5,006 nt of DNA from Verrucomicrobiota bacterium (GTDB lineage Bacteria > Verrucomicrobiota > Verrucomicrobiia > Opitutales > Opitutaceae). This document shows, one piece after another, positions 1 to 5,006 of this stretch. Under the pieces are notes generated by a model that worked only from the letters and a program-made list of their open reading frames with translations, did not search any database and was not told the DNA's origin. The position numbers and the translations under genes are program-made. The stretch is from contig JAURJO010000505.1 of NCBI GenBank assembly GCA_030832235.1, positions 1 to 5,006 on the forward strand, in the 5' to 3' direction. Position 1 is the first letter of the stretch; each line of letters begins with the position of its first letter.

Positions 1-54
1 AAGCCCAACGCGGCCTGGAACCGGCATTGAGCTGCAGTAATGCTCCCGGTGTAG

Positions 55-84
55 CCGCGGCTGACGCCGCGGACGCCCTTTCTT
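55..84 (+). terminator. Candidate terminator hairpin for a convergent gene
   Basis: CCGCGGC (55-61) and GCCGCGG (66-72) form a perfect 7-bp GC stem with a TGAC loop. On the plus strand it is followed by a pyrimidine-rich stretch, CCCTTTCTTCT (76-86), which is a weak substitute for a T run. This makes it a better terminator for a gene entering from the left than for livF, because on the minus strand no T run follows. GC-rich palindromes of this size also arise by chance in such DNA, so the call is tentative. Confidence 0.25.
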
Positions 85-96
85 CTGCCCGACGTT

Positions 97-111
97 CGGC
101 GGATTCCGCCG
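97..111 (-). terminator. Hairpin just after the livF stop codon
   Basis: CGGCGGA (97-103) and TCCGCCG (105-111) are perfect complements around one central base, so a real RNA stem would be about 6 bp with a 3-nt loop. It begins four bases after the livF stop codon. The bases that follow on the minus strand are purine-rich, with no T run, so it is not a canonical intrinsic terminator. It could stabilise the 3' end of the operon transcript or be chance. Confidence 0.2.
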
Positions 112-115
112 TCAC

Positions 116-823
116 TTAGCCACCGAGGTACGTCGCGCGCAGGCGTGGATCCGCGCGGAGCGTCTTGCTCTCGCCCTGCATGGCGATGCGGCCTGTCTCC
201 AGCACGTAGGCGCGGGAGGAAACTTCGAGGGCTAGGTTGGCGTTCTGTTCCACCAGAAGGATCGTGATCCCGTGCGTGCGGTTGATCTCCACGATCTTCT
301 CGAAGATCGTCGAGATGAGGCGGGGCGCGATGCCGAGCGACGGCTCGTCGAGCATCAGAAAGCGCGGGTTGCCCATCAGGGCGCGGCCGATCGCGAGCAT
401 CTGCTGCTCGCCGCCGGATAGGGTGCCGGCGGTCTGGGTGAGTCGCTCCTTGAGGCGCGGGAACGTCGTGAAAACTAATTCGCGGTTGCGTTCGTCACGC
501 GCGGGGTCGGTCGAGAGGTAGGCGCCCATCGCGAGGTTCTCGGCGACGGTGAGGTTGGCGAAGATCATGCGGCCCTCGGGCACGTGGCAGAGGCCGCGGG
601 CGACAATGGTGTGCGGCGCGAGACCGGTGATGTCCTCGCCGGCGAAACGCACGGCGCCGGACTTCGCGCGCAGCAGGCCCGAGACCGCGCGCAGCGTGGT
701 GGTCTTGCCCGCGCCGTTGCCGCCGATGAGCGTCACGATCTCGCCGGCGTTGATCTCGAGGGAGACGCCGGCCAGCGCCTGGATGGCGCCGTAAGCGACG
801 TGGAGATCGGTGATCTGCAGCAT
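116..823 (-). CDS. livF: LivF-type branched-chain amino acid ABC transporter ATP-binding protein
   Basis: This is one of the two cytoplasmic ATPases that power a high-affinity branched-chain amino acid (HAAT family) importer; it docks on the LivH/LivM permeases. The 235 residues match the usual family length. Visible motifs are Walker A GGNGAGKT (residues 34-41), the LivF-typical Q-loop segment VPEGR (81-85), the ABC signature LSGGEQQ (135-141), Walker B FLMLDE (155-160) with catalytic Glu160, and the D-loop SLGIAP (162-167). The switch position reads VEQN (191-194), with Gln in place of His, as is usual for LivF. The C-terminus YLGG is also family-typical. The ATG at 821-823 lies 17 nt after the livG stop. 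The bases before it (GCCGCCCGTTCCC) contain no Shine-Dalgarno sequence, so translation probably depends on coupling to livG. It is the last gene of the operon. Family assignment is firm; the substrate is inferred. Confidence 0.96.
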   Translation of the reverse strand: MLQITDLHVAYGAIQALAGVSLEINAGEIVTLIGGNGAGKTTTLRAVSGLLRAKSGAVRFAGEDITGLAPHTIVARGLCHVPEGRMIFANLTVAENLAMGAYLSTDPARDERNRELVFTTFPRLKERLTQTAGTLSGGEQQMLAIGRALMGNPRFLMLDEPSLGIAPRLISTIFEKIVEINRTHGITILLVEQNANLALEVSSRAYVLETGRIAMQGESKTLRADPRLRATYLGG

Positions 824-840
824 GGGAACGGGCGGCGCGC

Positions 841-1629
841 TCAGTGGTGGGCGAGGGAAGAGCCGTGGTCCTCGCCCAGGTAGGCCTCGATCACCTTCGG
901 ATCGGTGCGGATCTGGTCGGGCGTGCCCTCGGCGATCTTCACGCCGTAGTCGAGAACGGCGATGCGCTCGCAGCAGCCCATCACGACCCGCATGGAGTGC
1001 TCGACCAGCAGGATGGAGAGGTTGAATTGCCGGCGGACCTGCTGGATGAGGCGGATGAGCTCGGTCTTTTCGGTGGGATTCATGCCGGCCGCGGGTTCGT
1101 CGAGCAGCAGCAGGCGCGGGCGGGTGGCGAGGCAGCGCACGATCTCGAGGCGGCGTTGCTCACCGTAGGGCAGGCTACGCGCGGGGGCGTCGCGAAAACG
1201 ACCGAGGTTGAAGATCTCGAGCAGTTCGTTGGCGCGGGCCACGATAGCGGCCTCGTCGCGCCGGAAGGCGCCCAGCCGCAGCAGCGCGTGACCCGGGGCG
1301 GTGGCGCGGTGCAGGTTGCAGGCGGCGCGGACGTTATCGAGGACCGAAAGTGAGCCGAACAGGCGGATGTTCTGGAACGTACGGGCGATCCCGAGGCCCA
1401 CGATTCCGTCGACGCCGAGCCCGCGGAGATCGCGGCCGCCGAAACTGATCCGGCCCGAGGTGGGCGCGTACACGCCGGTGATGAGGTTGAAGACGGTCGT
1501 CTTGCCGGCGCCGTTGGGCCCGATCAGGCCGCAGAGCTCGCCCTCGTTGACGGCGAAGTCGACCGCGTTGACGGCGGTGAGGCCGCCGAAGCGGATGGTG
1601 GCCTGCTCGAGACGGAGGAGTTCGGCCAT
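841..1629 (-). CDS. livG: LivG-type branched-chain amino acid ABC transporter ATP-binding protein
   Basis: This is the second ATPase of the importer, expected to pair with LivF beneath the LivH/LivM channel. The 262 residues fit the family. Motifs seen are Walker A GPNGAGKT (37-44), Q-loop RTFQNIRLF (83-91, Gln86), the signature LPYGEQRRLE (153-162), Walker B LLLLDEP (173-179, Glu178), the LivG hallmark GMNPTE (182-187) and the switch His211 in VEHSM. The helical insertion between Q-loop and signature (about 100-150) is typical of LivG and separates it from LivF. The C-terminal extension EAYLGEDHG with a short HH tail is ordinary. The ATG at 1627-1629 begins 6 nt after the livM stop with no Shine-Dalgarno sequence (TGACCCGCC precedes it), again suggesting coupled translation. 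Family assignment is firm. Substrate cannot be read from the ATPase. Confidence 0.96.
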   Translation of the reverse strand: MAELLRLEQATIRFGGLTAVNAVDFAVNEGELCGLIGPNGAGKTTVFNLITGVYAPTSGRISFGGRDLRGLGVDGIVGLGIARTFQNIRLFGSLSVLDNVRAACNLHRATAPGHALLRLGAFRRDEAAIVARANELLEIFNLGRFRDAPARSLPYGEQRRLEIVRCLATRPRLLLLDEPAAGMNPTEKTELIRLIQQVRRQFNLSILLVEHSMRVVMGCCERIAVLDYGVKIAEGTPDQIRTDPKVIEAYLGEDHGSSLAHH

Positions 1630-1635
1630 GGCGGG

Positions 1636-2580
1636 TCAGCCGCGGGGGCGGCGGGCCGGGAAGTTGAACAACCCCTGCGGCCGCAGGAGCATGAGCAGCA
1701 CGAGCAGCAGGGAGTACAGGATCATGCGGTACTCGGCGATGGGCCGGAGCACCTCGGGCAGGACGGTGAGCAGCACGGCGGCGAGAATGACGCCGACGGC
1801 GTTACCCATACCGCCGAGGATGACCATCACAACGATCTCGATGCTGCGGGTGAAGTCGAAGCCGGTGGGTGTGATGGTGAGCTTGAAGTGCGCGTAGAGT
1901 CCGCCGGCGACGCCCGCGAAGAACGCGGCAACGACAAACGCGACGATCTTGTAGCGCGTCGGGTTGAGCCCCACCGCGGCGGCCGCGATCTCGTCGTCGC
2001 GCGTGGCGAGGAAGCCGCGGCCGTAGGTGGAGTCGACGAGGCAATGGACGACGAAGACGGTGACGGCCGCGACGGCCAGGACCCAGGTCAGCGTGGTGCT
2101 GCCGGGGATGGCGTTGAGCCCGAGGGCGCCGCCGAGGATCTCCACGTTCTGGAAGATCACGCGGATGATCTCCCCGAATCCGAGGGTCACGAGGGCGAGG
2201 TAGTCGCCGCGCAGGCGCAGCGAAGGCACGCCGACGAAGAGCCCCGCGAGGGCGGCGCAGAACCCGCCGGTGATGAGTGCGGCGAGGAAGACGGCGCCCT
2301 GGGTGACCTCGCCGGCGGCGGAGAGCTCCCCGACCAGCTTGGGCGCGACAAACAGCGAGACGGCGGACGAAAGGTAGGCGCCGACCGACATGAAGCCCGC
2401 GTGGCCGAGCGAGAACTGGCCCGTGTAGCCGTTCACCAGGTTGAGCGAGACGGCGAGGATGATGTTGATCCCGATGCCGGTGAGCACGTCCAGCAGGTAG
2501 GGATCGAGTCCGCCGGGGAAATGGGAGACCCCGTAGGCGGCGGCGAGGGCCAGGAGGAGGGCGACGTGCGGCCGCGGCAT
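1636..2580 (-). CDS. livM: LivM-type branched-chain amino acid ABC transporter permease
   Basis: This is one of two inner-membrane permeases forming the import channel. The 314 residues carry about eight to nine hydrophobic segments (roughly 5-20, 28-48, 60-80, 95-117, 163-182, 211-232, 247-275, 284-300). Family signatures are NLVNGYTGQFSLGHAGFM (47-64), RLRGDYLALVTLGFGEIIR (122-140), the ATPase-contacting cytoplasmic loop around TRDDEIAAAAVGLN (193-206), LGGMGN (255-260) and LRPQGLF (299-305). Length is like most LivM proteins but shorter than the E. coli one (about 425 residues), which has extra N-terminal sequence. The ATG at 2578-2580 follows the livH stop by 3 nt. GAAGG about 8 nt upstream, inside the end of livH, is the only Shine-Dalgarno-like sequence I see before any gene here. 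A 294-residue reading frame overlapping it on the same strand (1802-2686) is arginine- and proline-rich and is a frame shadow. Confidence 0.95.
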   Translation of the reverse strand: MPRPHVALLLALAAAYGVSHFPGGLDPYLLDVLTGIGINIILAVSLNLVNGYTGQFSLGHAGFMSVGAYLSSAVSLFVAPKLVGELSAAGEVTQGAVFLAALITGGFCAALAGLFVGVPSLRLRGDYLALVTLGFGEIIRVIFQNVEILGGALGLNAIPGSTTLTWVLAVAAVTVFVVHCLVDSTYGRGFLATRDDEIAAAAVGLNPTRYKIVAFVVAAFFAGVAGGLYAHFKLTITPTGFDFTRSIEIVVMVILGGMGNAVGVILAAVLLTVLPEVLRPIAEYRMILYSLLLVLLMLLRPQGLFNFPARRPRG

Positions 2581-2583
2581 GGC

Positions 2584-3474
2584 TCAGACCTTCTCGACGG
2601 TGGCGCGTCCCAGCAGTCCGGCGGGCCGGAAGAGCAGGATCACGATGAGGATGGCGAACGCGATCGCATCCTTGTAGGTCGACCACTGGCTGCCGTTGAC
2701 GAACGTCTCGACCACGCCGAGCAGCAGCCCGCCGAGCGCCGCCCCCGGGATATTGCCGATCCCGCCGAGGATGGCGGCGACGAACGCCTTGAGGCCCGGC
2801 ATGACGCCCATGAGCGGGTCGATCGACGGGTAGTTGAGCGCGTAGAGAACGCCGCCGGCCGCCGCGAGGGCGGAGCCGAGGCCGAAGGTGAACGAGATCA
2901 CGACGTCGTTGTTCACGCCGACCAACTGGGCGGCGCGCGGGTTGAGCGACACCGCGCGCATCGCCATGCCGATCTTGGTGCGATGCACGATCAGCTCGAG
3001 ACCGATCATCAGCAGCACGGCGACAACGATCACGACGAGCTGGTTGGAGGAAAGCACGAGGCCGCCGAGCGTGAAGTTGGCGGAAGGCAGGATCGCGGGG
3101 AAGGTGCGCGGCGCGGCGCCGAAGAACACCTGGCCGGAATACTCGAGCAGCAACGAGACGCCGATGGCGGTGATGAGGACGTTGAGCGTGGGTGCGCCCC
3201 TCAGCGGGCGGTAAGCGAGGCGCTCGATGAGCATGCCCAGCACGGCGCAGCCGGCCATGGCCGCGAGCAGGACGACGAGGCCGCCCCAGAGCGTGCCTTC
3301 CGGAACGATCCGCCCCGCGAAGTAGCCGATGAACGCGCCGACCATGAACACGTCCGAGTGCGCGAAGTTGATGAACCGCAGCACGCCGTACACCATCGTG
3401 TAGCCGAGCGCGATGAGCGCGTAGATCGCGCCGAGCGACAGTCCGTTGAGCAGCTGCTGGAGGAATTCAGCCAA
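2584..3474 (-). CDS. livH: LivH-type branched-chain amino acid ABC transporter permease, TTG start
   Basis: This is the partner permease of LivM and the first gene of the operon. The 296 residues have about eight hydrophobic segments. Recognisable family stretches are FLQQLLNGLSLGAIYALIAL (4-23), GYTMVYGVLRFINFAHSD (24-41; NFAHG is commoner than NFAHS), the ATPase-contacting loop GMAMRAVSLNPRAAQLVGVN (169-188), LGGIGNIPGA (236-245) and LFRPAGLLG (281-289). The start is TTG at 3472-3474. It places the conserved N-terminus exactly where E. coli LivH has it, an in-frame TGA lies upstream at 3511-3513, and no ATG or GTG lies between. An ATT at 3478-3480 is the only other candidate. No Shine-Dalgarno sequence precedes it. 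Its probable leader contains two competing hairpins (3495-3520). The substrate-binding protein that often neighbours livH is absent on this side. The family is firm; the start is well supported but unproven. Confidence 0.94.
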   Translation of the reverse strand: MAEFLQQLLNGLSLGAIYALIALGYTMVYGVLRFINFAHSDVFMVGAFIGYFAGRIVPEGTLWGGLVVLLAAMAGCAVLGMLIERLAYRPLRGAPTLNVLITAIGVSLLLEYSGQVFFGAAPRTFPAILPSANFTLGGLVLSSNQLVVIVVAVLLMIGLELIVHRTKIGMAMRAVSLNPRAAQLVGVNNDVVISFTFGLGSALAAAGGVLYALNYPSIDPLMGVMPGLKAFVAAILGGIGNIPGAALGGLLLGVVETFVNGSQWSTYKDAIAFAILIVILLFRPAGLLGRATVEKV

Positions 3475-3494
3475 AGGAATCGGGCGAGGTTGAA

Positions 3495-3520
3495 ACCCCG
3501 CCCTCCGGGGTCAACCCCGG
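3495..3520 (-). promoter_or_regulatory. Two mutually exclusive hairpins in the probable livH leader
   Basis: ACCCCG (3495-3500) can pair with CGGGGT (3506-3511) around a 5-nt loop. CCGGGG (3505-3510) can instead pair with CCCCGG (3515-3520) around TCAA. Both stems need bases 3506-3510, so only one can form at a time. The pair lies 21 to 46 bases upstream of the livH TTG start. This arrangement resembles attenuators or translational switches, but there is no T run, no leader peptide that I can see, and C/G runs favour such pairings by chance. Function is inferred only. Confidence 0.25.
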
Positions 3521-3760
3521 GGTGCGTGCGTCGTGTTCAGCCGCGCAAAGCTTCGCAGCCGGCCCGCGACGGGATCGGTTTCATTTCGGGGCGAATTTCC
3601 AGATGCATTCAAAACGCCCCCCGAATCTGCCGGGCCCCAGCCACTGCTGCGGACCGAAAGGTCCCGGGCGAGCGGGCATCCATGGAACCCGACCTCACTG
3701 AACCATGGAACGCCCTGCCCTGAGACCATTGGGATCGAGCAATATCGGGCCCGAGCCGAT

Positions 3761-3872
3761 GGCCACAAAAGGCTCAAGGGGTGCTGGGACGCTTACCAAG
3801 TTGAACGAGGCGGCTATAGACGCCACGCAAAGCAGGTCCGCGCCCTCGGATTCCCTTGAGCCTTTTGTGGCC
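3761..3872. repeat. Perfect 20-bp inverted repeat with 72-base spacer
   Basis: GGCCACAAAAGGCTCAAGGG (3761-3780) is exactly reverse-complemented at 3853-3872. Outward, one mismatch (3760/3873) is followed by two further pairs. A 20-base perfect match this close is far beyond chance. No transposase gene and no clear target-site duplication flank it (GCCGAT on the left, CCTCTC on the right). It may be a miniature transposable element, a dispersed palindromic repeat, or the long stem of a structured RNA. Because of the repeat, short reading frames on both strands share the peptides ATKGS and LEPFVA; this reflects symmetry, not protein conservation. Confidence 0.9.
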
Positions 3873-3893
3873 CTCTCGCGTGGGGCCATAGCC
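3812..3893. repeat. Second imperfect inverted repeat interlocking the first
   Basis: GGCTATAGACGCCACGC (3812-3828), in the loop of the 20-bp repeat, pairs with GCGTGGGGCCATAGCC (3878-3893), outside it. GGCTAT pairs with ATAGCC and CCACGC with GCGTGG, six pairs each, with one further G-C pair and a small internal loop between. The right arm starts only five bases after the first repeat ends. If transcribed, the two stems would make a pseudoknot-like topology or compete as alternatives. Confidence 0.55.
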
Positions 3894-3898
3894 TCCGC

Positions 3899-3914
3899 AA
3901 GGGTCTGACCCCTT
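3899..3914. repeat. Quasi-palindrome AAGGGTC-T-GACCCCTT (REP-like)
   Basis: GGGTC (3901-3905) and GACCC (3907-3911) are perfect complements about one T. The flanking AA and TT also pair if C3912 is bulged. I recall similar AAGGGGTC(A/T)GACCCCTT motifs as repeated extragenic palindromes in various bacterial genomes, but cannot verify that for this organism. The sequence overlaps the first CCCCTTAGG repeat. It is too short a stem, and lacks a T run, to be called a terminator. Confidence 0.4.
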
Positions 3915-3948
3915 AGGTCCAGCCACCCCTTAGGTTCGGCCCCTAGGA
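3909..3948. repeat. Three short CCCC(T)TAGG direct repeats
   Basis: ACCCCTTAGGT occurs exactly at 3908-3918 and again at 3925-3935, and a shortened copy CCCCTAGG lies at 3940-3947. Copy starts are 17 and 14 bases apart. The array lies about 90 to 125 bases upstream of the TPR gene start. It could be repeated operator half-sites, or the worn end of the repeat cluster to its left. Confidence 0.5.
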
Positions 3949-4035
3949 TCCGGTTGCGTTAATCCAGCTTGCAGGGCGGGGGAGTGACCGGGGAATTTGC
4001 CGCCGCCGCACCCGCGCTGCCCTGCGCGACTCGCC

Positions 4036-5006
4036 ATGCTCCGCCCGCTCGTCCGCATCCTGGTTCTCCTCGCCCTGCTGCCGACCCTGGCGCCGGGCGC
4101 CCAGCTGCCGGCCGGCTTTCCCCCGCTCGACCCAGAGACGGCGCGCCAGCTCGCGGGCGCGGGTCTCAAGCAGCGGGCCGGTGACCTCCCGGGCGCCCTG
4201 GCCGATTACTCCACGGCCATCGAGGGGGTGGCGTCGCCCCACCCGAGTGCGCTGACGGAGCGCGGCCTGCTCCGCCTGAACAGCGGCGACCCGGCGGGAG
4301 CTCTGGTCGACTTTGAACGAGCGACTGTTCTCGCCCCCAACTCCGACCTCCCCCGCGCCCTCCGCGCCAGCGCCCTGGTACGTTTGGGGGAGACCGGCAA
4401 GGCGTTCGCGGCGTACGACGCGCTGGTGGCGCTCCGCCCTCCTTCCCTGCTCGGCTACTGGGGCCGCGCCGACCTGCGCGCGAGCCTCGGTGACTACCAC
4501 GGGGCCATTTCCGACTACACCGCGATCCTCGTTCGCGAGCCCTTCCACGCGAAACTGTTCCTGAACCGCGGCAACGCCCGCCGGGCCGTCGACGACCTGC
4601 CGGAAGCACTCAAGGACCACGACCACGCCGTGCGCCTCGACCCAAAGGACGCGCTCGCGTGGACACATCGCGCCGAAACCCGGAGAAGACTCGGCCGGTT
4701 CCAGGATGCCATCACCGACTACGACGAGGCGCTCCGACTGAAGCCTGGGGACATCAGCGCCGAGGTGCGTCGCGCCTTGATTAAGATCGAGGGCGGCCGG
4801 CCCGCCGAAGCCGTGGCGGACCTCAATCTCGCCTTGGAACGGACCCAGCGACAACCCGCGCTCCTGCACGGACGCGGCCGCGCCCACCGCGCGAACGGGG
4901 ACCTGGACGCGGCGATCGCCGATTACACCGCCCTCATCACGGTGGAAAGACCCCAAGCGGGAGAATGGTTCCGCGACCGCGCGGAGGCGAGGCAAGCGGC
5001 CGGCGA
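4036..5006 (+). CDS. Exported TPR-repeat protein, 3' end beyond window
   Basis: The frame from ATG 4036 stays open for 323 codons to the right edge, so the protein is C-terminally truncated here. Residues 1-22 (MLRPLVRILVLLALLPTLAPGA) form a signal peptide with basic start, hydrophobic core and a likely cut after an A-P-G-A type site, so export to the periplasm or outer envelope is expected. After it come about eight tetratricopeptide repeats of 34 residues, near 33-66, 70-103, 104-135, 137-170, 171-204, 205-238, 239-271 and 273-305, with a ninth beginning near 307. Typical cores are GDYHGAISDYTAILVREP (152-169) and GRFQDAITDYDEALRLKPGD (220-239). TPR domains are protein-protein scaffolds; no catalytic domain is visible so far and the partner is unknown. 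An in-frame TTG at 3997 is a less likely start because it would bury the signal peptide. No Shine-Dalgarno sequence is seen. A 350-codon antisense frame (3943-4995) is a shadow. Confidence 0.9.
   Translation, partial: MLRPLVRILVLLALLPTLAPGAQLPAGFPPLDPETARQLAGAGLKQRAGDLPGALADYSTAIEGVASPHPSALTERGLLRLNSGDPAGALVDFERATVLAPNSDLPRALRASALVRLGETGKAFAAYDALVALRPPSLLGYWGRADLRASLGDYHGAISDYTAILVREPFHAKLFLNRGNARRAVDDLPEALKDHDHAVRLDPKDALAWTHRAETRRRLGRFQDAITDYDEALRLKPGDISAEVRRALIKIEGGRPAEAVADLNLALERTQRQPALLHGRGRAHRANGDLDAAIADYTALITVERPQAGEWFRDRAEARQAAG

Larger units (their letters stand above)
1..115. other. Left-edge region downstream of livF; possible tail of a convergent gene
   Basis: No gene can be established here. 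On the plus strand the first frame reads KPNAAWNRH and stops at TGA 28-30, the second stops at TAA 38-40, and the third runs to TAG 117-119. Any of these could be the last codons of a gene entering from the left and converging on livF, but nine to about forty codons are not enough to decide. On the minus strand an ATG at 25-27 could open a further downstream gene (MPVPGRVGL...), but it has no purine-rich ribosome binding site at the right distance. The segment holds two compact GC hairpins, described separately, which fits an intergenic space at the end of the transporter operon. Confidence 0.4.
3475..4035. other. Repeat-rich divergent intergenic region
   Basis: This 561-base gap separates livH (minus) from the TPR gene (plus), so it must hold the promoters for both unless either is read from far away. 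No convincing gene is present. Several short frames stay open on both strands, but their products resemble nothing I know and have no ribosome binding sites. The region holds the hairpin pair at 3495-3520, the interlocked inverted repeats at 3761-3893, a quasi-palindrome at 3899-3914 and CCCCTTAGG-type repeats at 3909-3948. Promoter candidates are weak: for livH, TTGAAT (3612-3607, minus) with CGAAAT (3588-3583) at 18-nt spacing; for the TPR gene, TTACCA (3793-3798) with TATAGA (3815-3820) at 16-nt spacing, inside the loop of the long repeat. Neither is called as a feature. Confidence 0.6.

Noticed and set aside
34..823. Walker A of LivF reads GGNGAGKT rather than GANGAGKT, and Gln replaces the switch His
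   Set aside because: The first change is at a variable Walker A position, and the Gln (VEQN) is normal for LivF proteins, so neither indicates loss of function.
1802..2686. 294-codon minus-strand frame overlapping livM
   Set aside because: The product is Arg/Pro/His-rich low-complexity sequence, a frame shadow of livM and the livH end.
3583..3612. Possible sigma70-type promoter for livH (TTGAAT, 18 nt, CGAAAT)
   Set aside because: The -10 hexamer matches only three of six consensus bases and the spacing is off optimum, so it is mentioned but not called.
3585..3625. Inverted repeat TTCGGGG (3585-3591) / CCCCGAA (3619-3625)
   Set aside because: Seven pairs across a 27-base loop in G/C-run sequence is weak, and no T run or conserved position supports a function.
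3680..3711. Direct repeat CCATGGAAC at 3680-3688 and 3703-3711
   Set aside because: It is only nine bases long with a 23-base period and no further copies or positional logic; chance is adequate.
1888..3723. 611-codon plus-strand open frame opposite livM and livH
   Set aside because: It is antisense to two certain membrane protein genes. Its product is dominated by Glu, Asp, Arg, His, Gly and Ala with no domain, as expected from the complement of GC-rich hydrophobic coding sequence.
3533..3859. Short plus-strand frame of 108 codons, and others at 3511-3777 (minus), 3695-3889 (minus) and 3705-3908 (plus)
   Set aside because: None has a ribosome binding site or recognisable motif. They overlap one another and cross the inverted repeats, and shared peptides are explained by the repeat symmetry.
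3943..4995. 350-codon minus-strand open frame
   Set aside because: It lies opposite the TPR gene, whose plus-strand translation shows a signal peptide and regular TPR motifs. The antisense product shows no recognisable family.

Overview
The window is GC-rich bacterial DNA. It carries an ABC import operon on the minus strand and, divergently, the start of an exported repeat protein on the plus strand. The high GC, dense packing, nearly absent Shine-Dalgarno sequences and signal-peptide-led TPR protein fit a Gram-negative bacterium. I lean towards a Verrucomicrobiota (Opitutaceae-like) or similar lineage because the intergenic 'GGCCACAAAAGGC' type repeat recalls sequences I associate with such genomes. 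That is recollection, not a measured result.

Layout. Bases 1-115 are a short gene-free edge holding two compact GC hairpins, with possible last codons of a plus-strand gene convergent with livF. Bases 116-3474 are a four-gene minus-strand operon transcribed livH, livM, livG, livF with gaps of 3, 6 and 17 nt. It encodes two membrane permeases and two ATPases of a branched-chain amino acid (HAAT-type) importer. Bases 3475-4035 are a divergent intergenic region unusually rich in inverted and direct repeats. From 4036 to the right edge, the plus strand encodes a TPR-repeat protein with an N-terminal signal peptide; it has no stop inside the window.

How the genes work together. LivH and LivM form the inner-membrane channel, and LivG and LivF bind to it and hydrolyse ATP. 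The periplasmic binding protein (LivJ/LivK-like) that would define the substrate is not in the window. It must lie elsewhere or be shared, so the exact substrate (Leu/Ile/Val, another amino acid or an amide) is open. The TPR protein has no evident functional link to the transporter.

The most unusual material is the intergenic block. A perfect 20-bp inverted repeat (3761-3780 with 3853-3872) interlocks with a second imperfect one (3812-3828 with 3878-3893) in a pseudoknot-like arrangement. It is followed by a GGGTC-T-GACCC quasi-palindrome and three CCCC(T)TAGG repeats. Nearer livH, two mutually exclusive hairpins sit in its probable leader. I find no convincing novel protein system.
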